A program made the translations under genes and the position numbers. The notes below the pieces were generated by a model. It was not told the origin of the DNA. It saw only the letters and a list, made by a program, of their open reading frames with translations, and did no database searches. A stretch of DNA of 64,000 nucleotides. It comes from an uncultured Alphaproteobacteria bacterium (lineage in GTDB: Bacteria; Pseudomonadota; Alphaproteobacteria; Rhodobacterales; Rhodobacteraceae). Of this stretch, positions 39,215 to 48,100 are shown one piece after another. Every line of letters starts with the position of its first letter. Within the stretch, counting starts at the first letter, position 1. The stretch is taken from contig CACHDI010000006.1 of assembly GCA_902578545.1 (NCBI GenBank), positions 53,755 to 117,754 of the forward strand, given 5' to 3'.

Positions 39215-40399
39215 ATGGCTGAAGCTACAGAAGAGGTTGAAGAAGAAGAAGAACAGGAGTGTCCTAAATGTCCTCCTCCTGGAGCTCCTGCTTGGATGGC
39301 TACATTTGCAGATATGGCTACACTGCTAATGGCATTTTTCGTATTAATTCTTTCTTTTGCTGAATTTAATGTACCTAAATTTAAACAAATCTCAGGGTCA
39401 TTAAAAAATGCGTTCGGTGTTCAAAGAATAGTGCCAGTAGTTGAACAACCTAAAGGTACAACAGTGTTGTCATTGAACTTCAGTCCTTCCCCTAGTCCTT
39501 CAGTTACAAAACAAATGACGCAGCAGACTACTACTATTGAGCAGCCTGAATTAGAACAAAAACAAAAAGAAAAAGATTCTGATGGTGGTGAAACTGATAA
39601 AAAAGAGACAGATGGTGGTCAATTAGAAACAGATGAATTAGCAAAAGCTCTTAAAGAAGCCATTGGAAGGGGAGATGTTACAATAGAGTCGCTCGGTGAC
39701 AAAGTTTTTGTGAATTTTAATAATACAAATGAAGATGATGATAAAAAAGATACAGCAGAGCTTATCGAAGAAACATTAAAAGCTCTAGAAGAAGCTCGGG
39801 CGGCTTCTGGAAAAGCTGAACAAGAAGTACTTTTTGGAGGTATCGAACAAAAATTAGCAGAACTTGCAGCTTCGGCCAAAAGCAATGATAATGATAATCA
39901 AGTTTCAAATGATGAAGGAAATGATTCTGGTAGCGGATCCGCACAGGATCAAAAGGCCAAAATTGCTGAGGATAATCTCCAAGTAGCCCTTAGACAAGAA
40001 ATTGATAAGGGATTAGTTCAAGTTGAAAGAAAAGACGGTAAAGTATTTGTAACAGTCGGAGCTGGAGGAGCCTTCCCATCTGGTTCTGCTGAGTTGACCG
40101 ATGAAGCTAGAACAATTATGGCAAAGATTGCTACTACCGGTGTTGGACCCACTAGCAAAATCACAGTATCTGGTCATACAGATAATGTACCTCTAAAATT
40201 TGGTTCTAACTTTAGAGATAATTGGGATTTAGCAGCAGCAAGAGCTGCAAGTGTGGTTCAAGAGATGGAAAAAGCAGGAACTATAACTGCTGACCGTATG
40301 CAGGCTGTGAGTTTTGGAGAGGCCAAGCCAATAAAGAGTAATGATACATCTGAGGGTAGATCTAAAAATCGAAGGATAGAAATTGAAATAGATTTTTGA
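39215..40399 (+). CDS. motB: Flagellar motor stator protein MotB/PomB
   Basis: MotB anchors the stator to peptidoglycan. An acidic N-terminal tail precedes CPKCPPPGAPAWMATFADM, whose aspartate is the ion-binding residue, and one helix (about 35-52). The C-terminal OmpA/MotB domain (about 270-390) has SGHTDNVPLKFGSNFRDNWDLAAARA and ends in RRIEIEIDF. At 394 residues it is longer than usual because of a linker of about 200 residues rich in Glu, Asp, Gln and Lys. The CPKC-PPPG motif before the helix is a PomB-like feature. Confidence 0.95.
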   Translation: MAEATEEVEEEEEQECPKCPPPGAPAWMATFADMATLLMAFFVLILSFAEFNVPKFKQISGSLKNAFGVQRIVPVVEQPKGTTVLSLNFSPSPSPSVTKQMTQQTTTIEQPELEQKQKEKDSDGGETDKKETDGGQLETDELAKALKEAIGRGDVTIESLGDKVFVNFNNTNEDDDKKDTAELIEETLKALEEARAASGKAEQEVLFGGIEQKLAELAASAKSNDNDNQVSNDEGNDSGSGSAQDQKAKIAEDNLQVALRQEIDKGLVQVERKDGKVFVTVGAGGAFPSGSAELTDEARTIMAKIATTGVGPTSKITVSGHTDNVPLKFGSNFRDNWDLAAARAASVVQEMEKAGTITADRMQAVSFGEAKPIKSNDTSEGRSKNRRIEIEIDF

Positions 40400-41111
40400 T
40401 TTTTAACTTTCACTACAGTATCTATACTTACTACATATTCATCCAATAAGTTCTTACAATTTAACTTCCTTTTTATACGTATATATTTCTCTTTGCTTTT
40501 TAAATGGTGAAAGGAGATTGATTAGTAAATTAGTGATGAAATTATCAAAACAAATGAAGAAATTTTATATCCTTAAATTGTTTTCAAACTATTTTTAGTT
40601 TTATTGAATTATTGTTAGTTATAGAAAGCTAGTGTGTTTTCTAATTTGCTAAATTTTAAATTTGTGATAAATCCAAAGTCATTTTCATATATATAATAAA
40701 TAATTAGATTGAATATCTAATAAGTACAGAAGATTAGAATTTGTAAAGGTATTTACTTTATTCATAAAATATTTGGTAGAATATTTTCTAATTGAAAATA
40801 GCATTTCTTTAGAAATGAAATACAATGAAATTATGTACAAAAAAATAGTTTAAATTAAAAAAAGTTTTGATGATTATAATTTTGTACGGATTTCTGTTAT
40901 AAGAGGTATCTTATTTAGTTTACTAATTTATTACTCTTTTTTAATTAGTAATTTCTAGATTAATAATTTTCTTAGCTTTAAATCTCAGTAAAGCAATTCA
41001 CTTATTTTATATAATAGAAATTTAACATACTGACTAATTTAAGATAACACTATAAATGACAAACTTATAGTGAGTTGTTTAATTATTTAATAATTTTAAA
41101 TTAAAAAAAAA
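40400..41111. other. 712-base gene-free convergent intergenic region
   Basis: The longest gap in the window lies between the convergent ends of motB and the PDZ-like gene. It is extremely AT-rich and stops are frequent in all frames. I see only very short open frames (for example a 20-residue one from 40534) with no convincing ribosome site, and a small hairpin CATTTCT-TT-AGAAATG at 40802-40817. It could hold a small RNA or the decayed remains of a gene; nothing can be identified. Confidence 0.5.
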
Positions 41112-41930
41112 TTAATAAGTAATTGGAGACACTGAAGCTACATTACCACTTTTACGCTTCTTTTTCTTATTCTTATTATCTTCATCACTTTTTGATGGAG
41201 GTCCAACTAGACTTTTTAAAAAGTCACACTTTGGATCAAATTTTCTACAAATTTGTTGCACTGTAGCTTCATTTGTTGCAGCTATAATTGCCCAGACCTG
41301 AAATTCTTGAAACATACTATAACTCCTTCGTATAGTAATTTGGCCTTGCTTAAAATAGACAGCAATGAGTAATGAAGAAATAAGAAAAAGAATAAGGCTT
41401 ACGTTAAATGTAATTAGGTAGACAGAAGTTACTGCAATAAATGGCTCCCACATTCTATTTTGTAATAACCAAACTGGTGGAAGAAAAACAGCTATTTGTG
41501 AGAAAGTAGTGTCGTACACATCACATTTTTTGTGCAAGTTTTTTAATACTTCAAAAGTTCGAAATGCTGATTTTTCAATGATGGGTCTTTCAGAAAACTT
41601 ACTTGCAATTAATTGAGTTTCATCATCAGAGGTGAATTTCAAAACACCTCCAAGTGGTCCTGCTGTGAAAATTTCAAAAAATTGACCTTCCCTAAAAATT
41701 GTCAGCAACCACTTTCCATGCTCTTCACTAGACAAAAGATCTACCAAATTATCTGAAGTTGACCTGAATTCTGTGCCATCTACTGCAACAATCACATCTT
41801 CAATTTTTAACTTTAAAGCCTTGGTTCTAGAAGATCTACCATGCTCAGCTATTTTAAGATATGGGGTGCTATCAATCTTTGAGTTTTCATCCAAAGTATC
41901 ATTTTTATAATTTTCGTTTTGTTCAGCCAT
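41112..41930 (-). CDS. Membrane protein with PDZ-like domain, unknown, in the flagellar export operon
   Basis: A 272-residue protein that I do not recognise as a named family. Residues about 25-100 look like a PDZ domain (LKIEDVIVAVDGTEF, then WLLTIFREGQFFEIF). Two close hydrophobic segments (about 140-190) suggest a membrane hairpin, and the C-terminus is very lysine-rich. The ATG at 41930 is preferred to the GTG one codon upstream. It is last of four genes after flhB, 19 bases or so after its neighbour. Confidence 0.65.
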   Translation of the reverse strand: MAEQNENYKNDTLDENSKIDSTPYLKIAEHGRSSRTKALKLKIEDVIVAVDGTEFRSTSDNLVDLLSSEEHGKWLLTIFREGQFFEIFTAGPLGGVLKFTSDDETQLIASKFSERPIIEKSAFRTFEVLKNLHKKCDVYDTTFSQIAVFLPPVWLLQNRMWEPFIAVTSVYLITFNVSLILFLISSLLIAVYFKQGQITIRRSYSMFQEFQVWAIIAATNEATVQQICRKFDPKCDFLKSLVGPPSKSDEDNKNKKKKRKSGNVASVSPITY

Positions 41931-41952
41931 CACAATTAATTAAGTTTTTAAA

Positions 41953-42702
41953 CTAAGGAAATTTTATATGATTATCTTTACTTTGCAATTTTTGAATCAT
42001 TTCAGTATTCTTTTTTTCTAATAACTTAATTTGTTGTGATAATAGATTTTGAGTATCAGCTAGACTTTGCATTGTCTTATTATCAGCAAGAGTGGTAGAA
42101 ATCCCCTCTAAAGAATTAGAGTAGGACTCTTGAATACCATTTATCAATGATTCAATTTGAGCTAGTTGTCCATTCATTTGTGAAACCAAAGTATCTGAAA
42201 CAGTGTTAGATAATTGTCCACTAAAATTTGCAATTTCTCCAGAAAGTTGCTCATTAGCTGATTTAACCTGCGATTGCATAGAATTTGTAGTTGTTTTAAA
42301 ATCATCTCGCATAACTTCAATCTTGTTCAATACTTTTTTATTCTGGTCTTGAATTAGCGCTTGATTATCCATGGCCATTTTTAGGTTATTTGTGGTTTCT
42401 TTTAATGCATCAACATTTTCAGCAAATATAACTAATGCTTCTCTGTTTGTAGTAGTCATCACAGACAAGTCAGACATGGATTTAAAATAAAGTACTGAAG
42501 AAAACCCTATTGCAACAACTGATGCTAAAATAGAACTTCCAAAAATTATGGTTGTGTACCGATGGATTTGCTTCACTTTTGCCTCCAACTTTTTATGTTC
42601 TCTTTTTACCTTATTATATTCAGAAGTAATATCTGTCGCTGCGTCGGCTGCATCTAAAGCAATCTTAATGCTTTCTTCAATTGTATCTAATTCTGCACTC
42701 AT
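41953..42702 (-). CDS. Membrane-anchored coiled-coil protein, unknown, in the flagellar export operon
   Basis: A 249-residue protein with a charged N-terminal helix (1-48), one membrane helix (about 50-72) and a long Gln/Asn/Thr/Ser-rich coiled-coil region to the end. The pattern resembles methyl-accepting or motor-associated scaffolds but no named domain is recognised. It has a good GGGAG ribosome site and overlaps the upstream 73-residue gene by four bases, so it is translationally linked to the flhB operon. Confidence 0.65.
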   Translation of the reverse strand: MSAELDTIEESIKIALDAADAATDITSEYNKVKREHKKLEAKVKQIHRYTTIIFGSSILASVVAIGFSSVLYFKSMSDLSVMTTTNREALVIFAENVDALKETTNNLKMAMDNQALIQDQNKKVLNKIEVMRDDFKTTTNSMQSQVKSANEQLSGEIANFSGQLSNTVSDTLVSQMNGQLAQIESLINGIQESYSNSLEGISTTLADNKTMQSLADTQNLLSQQIKLLEKKNTEMIQKLQSKDNHIKFP

Positions 42703-42920
42703 GCTATTCTCCCACGGCCTTTATATTTTTTCTGAGATTTAATAAAAGTATCCTTTTTTATAAAATAAGCACATTTCATGCCAGTTGTAGCATAAACAAC
42801 GTGACTTGGTAGATTACGAGACTTAAAGCCAAAATTTGAGCACCCCCATGGTTTAAATTTGTCATAAGTAATGTATAAAAATTTGCAGCCATTGCAAAAA
42901 TTATTTGTTCTGTTTTTCAT
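42699..42920 (-). CDS. Small cysteine-rich conserved protein
   Basis: A 73-residue protein with four cysteines in the pattern CNGCKFLYITYD, WGCSNFGFKS and MKCAYF. I recall a small family with this CxxCxxxxxTxDxxxPxGCxxxGFKSxxxPSxxV pattern in flagellar and other loci, often mislabelled as uracil-DNA glycosylase-like; function is unknown. The cysteines could bind zinc or an iron-sulphur cluster. It overlaps both neighbours by four bases. Confidence 0.7.
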   Translation of the reverse strand: MKNRTNNFCNGCKFLYITYDKFKPWGCSNFGFKSRNLPSHVVYATTGMKCAYFIKKDTFIKSQKKYKGRGRIA

Positions 42921-43135
42921 TGTCTTCTTTTGTTAATTTCATCAAAAAATCTTGCAATAGGATATCTCAAGGAACCTAATAAGCAGAGTATGGATGCTAA
43001 TATTAAAAAAAATGCTCTGATAAAATTTCCCTGATCAAAAAATTCTATCCCTTTAAGGCAGGCATAAATTGATACGCCAAAAAAAGACATTGTGCTTATC
43101 CAATCTCCATAACTTTTATGATGTCGTCTTGGCAT
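42917..43135 (-). CDS. Small membrane protein, unknown, following flhB
   Basis: A 72-residue protein with one or two hydrophobic helices (about 14-27 and 38-57) and basic ends. It starts one base after the flhB stop and overlaps the next gene by ATGA, so it belongs to the export-apparatus operon. No family recognised. Confidence 0.6.
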   Translation of the reverse strand: MPRRHHKSYGDWISTMSFFGVSIYACLKGIEFFDQGNFIRAFFLILASILCLLGSLRYPIARFFDEINKRRQ

Positions 43136-43136
43136 A

Positions 43137-44294
43137 TTATTCCTTATCTTTAATTAAATTACCATTTTCGTTAAATCTTAGATCTTTTGGAATTTCAATT
43201 TCTGGTTCATCAACCAATTCCCCTTTATCAATTTTATAAATATAAGCTAATGCTACGGCAACTGCATTATAAAGCTTTTCTGAAATTTCCTTTCCAATAT
43301 CAGAAGTGAAAAATAATGCCCTTGCTAGTAAAGGGCTTCTATAAACTGTAATATTTTCTTCTTTTCCTTTATTAATTATATCTTTAGCTACATTACCTCT
43401 ACCCATTGCCACAACTTCTGGTGCTCCTGCTTCTCCAACAATATATCTTAGTGCAACCGCAAAATGAGTTGGATTTGTTATAATAGCTGTTGCATTAGAA
43501 ACATTATCAACTGACTTTCTTTGAGCAGCTGACGCCATACTAGCTTCAATTTGCTTTTGCCTTATTTTTTGTTTAACCTCGGGAGATCCTTCAGTTTGTT
43601 TAAATTCATCCTTTTGTTCTTGCCTCGTCATTTTTAATGATTCTATGTGCTGATGTCTTTGCCAAAAATAATCTATTGCAGCTATCACTGCTAAGGAAAT
43701 CAGAGAGGCAATTAATAAGTAAGGGAATAATTTTTTTAATGTTTCAAGTGCTGAACTCAAATTTCCATCTGATATTTTTATAATTTCAGGTAAGAAGAGA
43801 TATATGACATATGCTGACGCACCCATTAGTAAAAATACCTTGAGTAAAGATTTTCCTAGCTCTACTAAAGATTTTATAGAAATTATATTTTTAAATCCTT
43901 TTATGGGATTTAATTTACTCCCTTTAAATGACATTGCTTTAGGAGCAAAGTTTATTCCACCAACAGCAAGCTGGGTCCCCACAGTAATAAGAAAAACTGG
44001 AGTACCAAAAAAAAGACTTACTTTTAAAAAATACCATAATGCATAATTGGTTTTTATACTTGGTAGGTCGTCTAATTTTGTATCACTATCAAAAACAAAT
44101 AAATCTGCCCATTCAAATAAATATTGTCTGGCTACCAAAAAAAAAGCAAACATTAAAATTAATCCCATAGAAATATTTGTGAAAACAAACATTTCTTTTG
44201 AGCTTAATACTTTACCGTCTTCTTTGGCTTTTTCTATCTTCCGTTGGGATGGTTCTTCAGTTTTTTCTTGTCCATCTTCATTTTCTTCAGCCAT
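43137..44294 (-). CDS. flhB: Flagellar type III export protein FlhB
   Basis: FlhB is the export-gate subunit that switches substrate class after self-cleavage. The 385-residue protein has four membrane helices in its first 210 residues and the autocleavage motif NPTH in IITNPTHFAVAL (about residue 270). The Glu/Lys-rich N-terminus (EKTEEPSQRKIEKAKEDG) is typical. It overlaps fliR by eight bases. Confidence 0.97.
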   Translation of the reverse strand: MAEENEDGQEKTEEPSQRKIEKAKEDGKVLSSKEMFVFTNISMGLILMFAFFLVARQYLFEWADLFVFDSDTKLDDLPSIKTNYALWYFLKVSLFFGTPVFLITVGTQLAVGGINFAPKAMSFKGSKLNPIKGFKNIISIKSLVELGKSLLKVFLLMGASAYVIYLFLPEIIKISDGNLSSALETLKKLFPYLLIASLISLAVIAAIDYFWQRHQHIESLKMTRQEQKDEFKQTEGSPEVKQKIRQKQIEASMASAAQRKSVDNVSNATAIITNPTHFAVALRYIVGEAGAPEVVAMGRGNVAKDIINKGKEENITVYRSPLLARALFFTSDIGKEISEKLYNAVAVALAYIYKIDKGELVDEPEIEIPKDLRFNENGNLIKDKE

Positions 44295-45111
44295 AGGTTA
44301 TTCCCCATATCATATCCTGCATAGATACAATTGCAGATTCTACTAGATCAGACATTGCAAAACCAATTGAGGAAGCAGAGAAATATAAAAAGATAAATGT
44401 ACCAAGTAAAGTGATGGGAAAACCAAAAGAAAAAAGATTTAAAGTGGGTGCGGATCTAGTCATAACCCCAATCGAAAGGTTTACCATTAGTAAAAGAACA
44501 GATACTGGTAACATGATGATAGTTGCTGCTAAAAACATAGAACCTGCAGCACCAATTCCAGTTTTAAGTAATATATCTAATGTAGGAATAGAATCTATTC
44601 TGATATACTCGTATGAATCTAACATTGTTCTAAGGACTATAAGATGACCATCAATAGCTAAAAAAATTACTAGCAAAAATAACATCAAAATTTGACTTAT
44701 TACGGGTGTCGAAGCACCTGTATTTGGATCAACCTGAGCAGCAAAAGCGAGACCGGAAGTACTCGCTATTTTTTCACCTGCAAGTGATGCGGCAGAAAAC
44801 CAAATAGTTAAAATTAAACCTGCACTTAAACCAATAGCAATCTCTTTAATAATAAGAATTACTCCTATTGCTGACGTTATGGTTTGAATTTCTATTAAAT
44901 CACTTTGATGTTGAAATACACTTAAAGTTAGTACCATCCCAAAAAGTATCCTTACTGGTAACAAAACATATCCTGCACCAAAAATAGGAGAAGAGATTAA
45001 AAAAGCACTAATTCTGATACTACAAAATAAAAATAATAGGATTTTATCTTGAATTATTTGTAGTTCTAAACCAGGGAGTGTTCCAATATTACTAATAGGA
45101 AAATCAAGCAT
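44287..45111 (-). CDS. fliR: Flagellar type III export protein FliR
   Basis: A 274-residue polytopic membrane protein of the export gate, with the characteristic RISAFLISSPIFGAGYVLLPVRI N-terminal region (read in parts), the SGLAFAAQVDPNTGASTPVISQI stretch and C-terminal hydrophobic helices. Length is normal. It starts overlapping the fliQ stop and ends overlapping flhB, giving the canonical fliP-fliQ-fliR-flhB order. Confidence 0.95.
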   Translation of the reverse strand: MLDFPISNIGTLPGLELQIIQDKILLFLFCSIRISAFLISSPIFGAGYVLLPVRILFGMVLTLSVFQHQSDLIEIQTITSAIGVILIIKEIAIGLSAGLILTIWFSAASLAGEKIASTSGLAFAAQVDPNTGASTPVISQILMLFLLVIFLAIDGHLIVLRTMLDSYEYIRIDSIPTLDILLKTGIGAAGSMFLAATIIMLPVSVLLLMVNLSIGVMTRSAPTLNLFSFGFPITLLGTFIFLYFSASSIGFAMSDLVESAIVSMQDMIWGITYG

Positions 45112-45383
45112 TAACTGTATCCCATTCCTGCAACTCTATCAAAAATAAATAGAAAATAATCTGAAAGACTAACAAGCATGAAATTAGCAAGTAAAGCAAA
45201 TGTTAAAACTACTATTACTAACTTTGGTACAAAACTTAATGTCATTTCATTAATAGTAGTAGCGGCTTGAATAATTCCGATAATTAATCCCACCGCGAGT
45301 GCTACACCCAATAAAGGACCAGCAGTTAGTATTATTTGGTAAAATGCAAGTCTCAAAAATTCTACATTAGCATCAAAGTCCAT
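45111..45383 (-). CDS. fliQ: Flagellar type III export protein FliQ
   Basis: A 90-residue protein with two membrane helices, typical of FliQ (GPLLGVALAVGLIIGIIQAATTINEMTLSFVPK, read in parts). It assembles with FliP and FliR into the export pore. Eight bases separate it from fliP; its stop overlaps the fliR start. Confidence 0.96.
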   Translation of the reverse strand: MDFDANVEFLRLAFYQIILTAGPLLGVALAVGLIIGIIQAATTINEMTLSFVPKLVIVVLTFALLANFMLVSLSDYFLFIFDRVAGMGYS

Positions 45384-45391
45384 TTTTTCCT

Positions 45392-46174
45392 CTAACTAGA
45401 TGAATAAGTTGCTACTAGAGAGCCAACTGTCATGGCCCAACCATCAACCAGAACGAATAGTAGTAGTTTGAAAGGAAGGGAAACTAACATAGGGCTAAGC
45501 ATCATCATTCCTAAAGACATAAGAGTGGATGCAATTACCATATCAATAACTAGGAAAGGTAAAAATAAGAGAAAGCCAATCTGAAATGCTGTTTTCAATT
45601 CAGAAGTTATAAAAGCTGGTAATAATACTGGTAAAGGAACCTCATAATTATTTTCATATTTATCATCACCTGCTAAATCTGCAAACATTTGCAGGTCATT
45701 TTTTCTAGTATTAAAAACTAAAAAATCTTTTACAATATTACTTGCATTTTTAAGTGCTTTTTCGGCAGCAACATCACCATTTAAGTAAGGTGTAAGAGAT
45801 TCATTATTAATTTTTGAAAGAGTAGGGGTCATAATAAAAAGCGTTAAAAAAAGTGCGACAGCAATCAAAACTTGATTTGGAGGTGTCTGCTGGGTACCCA
45901 TTGCCTGACGTAATATTGATAAAACAATGATAATTCGAGTGAAAGATGTCATACCTAATATTAAAGATGGTAACACTGTAAGAACTGTCATTAATGCTAG
46001 TATTTGTAAAGACAGTGAATATGTGGTTTCACCTTCCGGAGTGTCGGAAACATTTACAGCTGGTAGACCAACTCCAAAACTCTCAAATAATGTTTCGGCT
46101 TCTAAAGAAGTGTTAGAAAAAGAAACAAATAAAATTATTTGAAATATAATTAATAATTTAACAGGAATTCTCAT
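45392..46174 (-). CDS. fliP: Flagellar type III export protein FliP
   Basis: The 260-residue precursor has a cleavable signal peptide (about 1-26), as FliP does, then the conserved helices LALMTVLTVLPSLILGMTSFTRIIIVLSILRQAMGTQQTPPNQVL and the C-terminal FLLFLPFLVIDMVIASTLMSLGMMMLSP (both read in parts). It overlaps fliO by one base. Confidence 0.97.
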   Translation of the reverse strand: MRIPVKLLIIFQIILFVSFSNTSLEAETLFESFGVGLPAVNVSDTPEGETTYSLSLQILALMTVLTVLPSLILGMTSFTRIIIVLSILRQAMGTQQTPPNQVLIAVALFLTLFIMTPTLSKINNESLTPYLNGDVAAEKALKNASNIVKDFLVFNTRKNDLQMFADLAGDDKYENNYEVPLPVLLPAFITSELKTAFQIGFLLFLPFLVIDMVIASTLMSLGMMMLSPMLVSLPFKLLLFVLVDGWAMTVGSLVATYSSS

Positions 46175-46614
46175 TATTTGTAGCTCACATTTGGATTCAT
46201 TTCTCTAGCTATTTTAATAGCTTTGCTAAGTTCGTGTTCTCTTGGATTTTCAGATATTTTTGGTTTAGGCGTTCCTAATTTAAATCTTTCTTCTAATTTT
46301 GGGCCCTTATTTAAATTAGAATTTGAGGACTCTCTTTTTTTATAGATTTTAAGATCGCTATCTATTTTTAAAAAAGAACTCTTTTTACCTTTATTAGAAA
46401 TCAATAAGAATTCACTATTATCAATAGAAATAATTCTAATTTTTTCTGTTGTACTTAATGCTTTTTCTTCAACAATATGGATTCTTTTATTCCCTCCCCA
46501 TTTTGAAGAAAATTTGGATTTATTTTTGGTAATGAATATTTGTAAAAATATTAGGCCAACTAAAAAAATACCTACTGTAAGTATTTGTGTTGTAGTTATC
46601 CCTTGGATGTCCAT
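46174..46614 (-). CDS. fliO: FliO-like export-assembly protein
   Basis: A 146-residue protein with one N-terminal membrane helix (about 8-27) and a small basic cytoplasmic domain (KRIHIVEEKALSTTEKIRIISIDN), the layout of FliO. FliO helps FliP assemble. Sequence is poorly conserved in the family; position before fliP is the main support. It starts 13 bases after the predicted sigma-54 transcript start, with a GGAG ribosome site. Confidence 0.82.
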   Translation of the reverse strand: MDIQGITTTQILTVGIFLVGLIFLQIFITKNKSKFSSKWGGNKRIHIVEEKALSTTEKIRIISIDNSEFLLISNKGKKSSFLKIDSDLKIYKKRESSNSNLNKGPKLEERFKLGTPKPKISENPREHELSKAIKIAREMNPNVSYK

Positions 46615-46637
46615 CTTTGCCTCCTTTTTATAAAAAA

Positions 46638-46653
46638 GGCAAGAAACGTGCCA
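46638..46653 (-). promoter_or_regulatory. Sigma-54 promoter of the fliOPQR-flhB operon
   Basis: On the - strand TGGCACGTTTCTTGCC matches TGGCAC-N5-TTGC. The GG and GC pairs are 10 bases apart. Predicted transcript start is near 46627, inside the short gap before fliO, so fliO and downstream genes can be transcribed apart from fliK-L-M-N. Confidence 0.87.
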
Positions 46654-46741
46654 ACGTATTAATTAAGTTTTATATAAGAAAAAAAGGGATATTTATGATC
46701 ATCATTATTATTTTATTATAATAAGTCAAAAAAATGACAAG

Positions 46742-47080
46742 TTATACGCTTTCCATTCTTTTTTCTGGATCAACTATTTCTGTAAATCTCACACCATATC
46801 TTTCACCCACCATTACGACTTCTCCTTTAGCAATCATTGTTCCATTTGCTAAAATATCAAGTGGATCCCCGGCCAACCTATCAAGCTCTACAACTGAACC
46901 TTCACCAAGCCTTAGAAGTTCTTTAATCTTTATTTCAGCTCCTCCAACTTCTACAGTTAGGGCAACATCAATATTTTCAAGAACTCGTAGATTTTCCTTA
47001 CCAGGTTTCTTTTCATTTGCTGGTTCACTAGAATTATCTACTATATTTTCATTACTTCCTTCAGTATTTTCTTCAGCCAT
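46742..47080 (-). CDS. fliN: Flagellar motor switch protein FliN
   Basis: The 112-residue protein is a SpoA-domain switch component: an acidic N-terminal tail, then NIDVALTVEVGGAEIKIKEL, EGSVVELDRLAGDPLDI and GEVVMVGERYGVRFTEIV. It forms the C-ring with FliM and FliG. The gap of 33 bases to fliM lacks a sigma-54 site, so it belongs to the fliK operon. Confidence 0.96.
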   Translation of the reverse strand: MAEENTEGSNENIVDNSSEPANEKKPGKENLRVLENIDVALTVEVGGAEIKIKELLRLGEGSVVELDRLAGDPLDILANGTMIAKGEVVMVGERYGVRFTEIVDPEKRMESV

Positions 47081-47113
47081 CTTTACATCCTTTTCTATTT
47101 ACAGAAGTATTTT

Positions 47114-48088
47114 CTATGATGAAATTCTCTTATTCAAATTTATAGCAGATTGTCCAGACACTTCACCCATTTCCCCTAAAAAAATAGGTTTATCTTCGAC
47201 TCTAACTTCTACCCCTTCACCTAATTGAATAGGAATTACTTCTCCTGGTTGCAGATTTATTAATTTACTCATGGATACAACTGGTTTACTAAGTCTTGCT
47301 GTAAGTTTAAGAGGTACTTCTAGAACTGCATTTTCTAGGCGCTGCCTCCAAGAAACATTATCCTCAACTTTATCTGATTGAACTTTAGAGCGTAATAGTG
47401 AGGCAATAGGTTTTAGAGTTTGAAGAGGATATATTACGTCAAAGTTAGCAGCATCCATACCAGGTAGTTGAACCACAAAAGAACAAATTATAACTAACTC
47501 AGATCCATCTACAAACGATACGAATTGAGGATTAACTTCTCTTCCTTGAACTGAAAGATTTATAGGCATTAAATCTTTCCAAGCGGTCTCCAGCATTCTG
47601 TTTAAACCCTCTGAAATAATTTCAATTAACCTATCCTCAGTTGTTGTGAATTCTGTTTTTTTACTTTTATCTGGTCCAAGTTGACCGCCATAAAATGAAT
47701 TTGTTAGAATAGAAATAAATGTTGGATCCATTACCAACATCATATTTCCTCTCAATTCTTCTATCCGACTTGCAGTTAAACTCATAAAACTTTCTATTCC
47801 AGATGTATATTCATCAAAAGTTTTAACTTCTGGAGGAAAGGATGAAATTCTGGGTTGAATTCTTAGCATAGGAAGAAAAACTGCTCTAGCAAATCTGGCA
47901 AATCTTTCATTTATCATCCTCAAGGCATAGTAATCACCTAGAAGTGTAAGATCATCAGTGCCAAACTTAAATGGCCTTACATTATCTTGATCAGATGTAT
48001 TAGAAGTACTATTTTCATCACTATCAGATTGAAGTCCTTCGATTAGAGCATCTACTTCATCGCTAGATAATTTTCTTGATGATACCAA
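47114..48088 (-). CDS. fliM: Flagellar motor switch protein FliM
   Basis: The 324-residue protein has the CheY-P-binding N-terminal motif LSSDEVDALIEGL, the middle domain with RFARAVFLPMLRIQPR and a C-terminal SpoA domain (SKLINLQPGEVIPI). It sits 12 bases after fliL. Presence of the N-terminal motif implies chemotactic control by CheY-like proteins encoded elsewhere. Confidence 0.96.
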   Translation of the reverse strand: MVSSRKLSSDEVDALIEGLQSDSDENSTSNTSDQDNVRPFKFGTDDLTLLGDYYALRMINERFARFARAVFLPMLRIQPRISSFPPEVKTFDEYTSGIESFMSLTASRIEELRGNMMLVMDPTFISILTNSFYGGQLGPDKSKKTEFTTTEDRLIEIISEGLNRMLETAWKDLMPINLSVQGREVNPQFVSFVDGSELVIICSFVVQLPGMDAANFDVIYPLQTLKPIASLLRSKVQSDKVEDNVSWRQRLENAVLEVPLKLTARLSKPVVSMSKLINLQPGEVIPIQLGEGVEVRVEDKPIFLGEMGEVSGQSAINLNKRISS

Positions 48089-48100
48089 CTATAATTTCCT

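Noticed and set aside
40534..40599. 20-residue open frame in the motB downstream gap
   Set aside because: The nearest AAGGAG is about 20 bases upstream of the ATG, too far, and such short frames are expected by chance.
46734..47228. 164-codon open frame on the + strand opposite fliN and fliM
   Set aside because: Shadow of the two flagellar genes; its Ser/Thr/Pro-rich translation is what the reverse of their codons yields.
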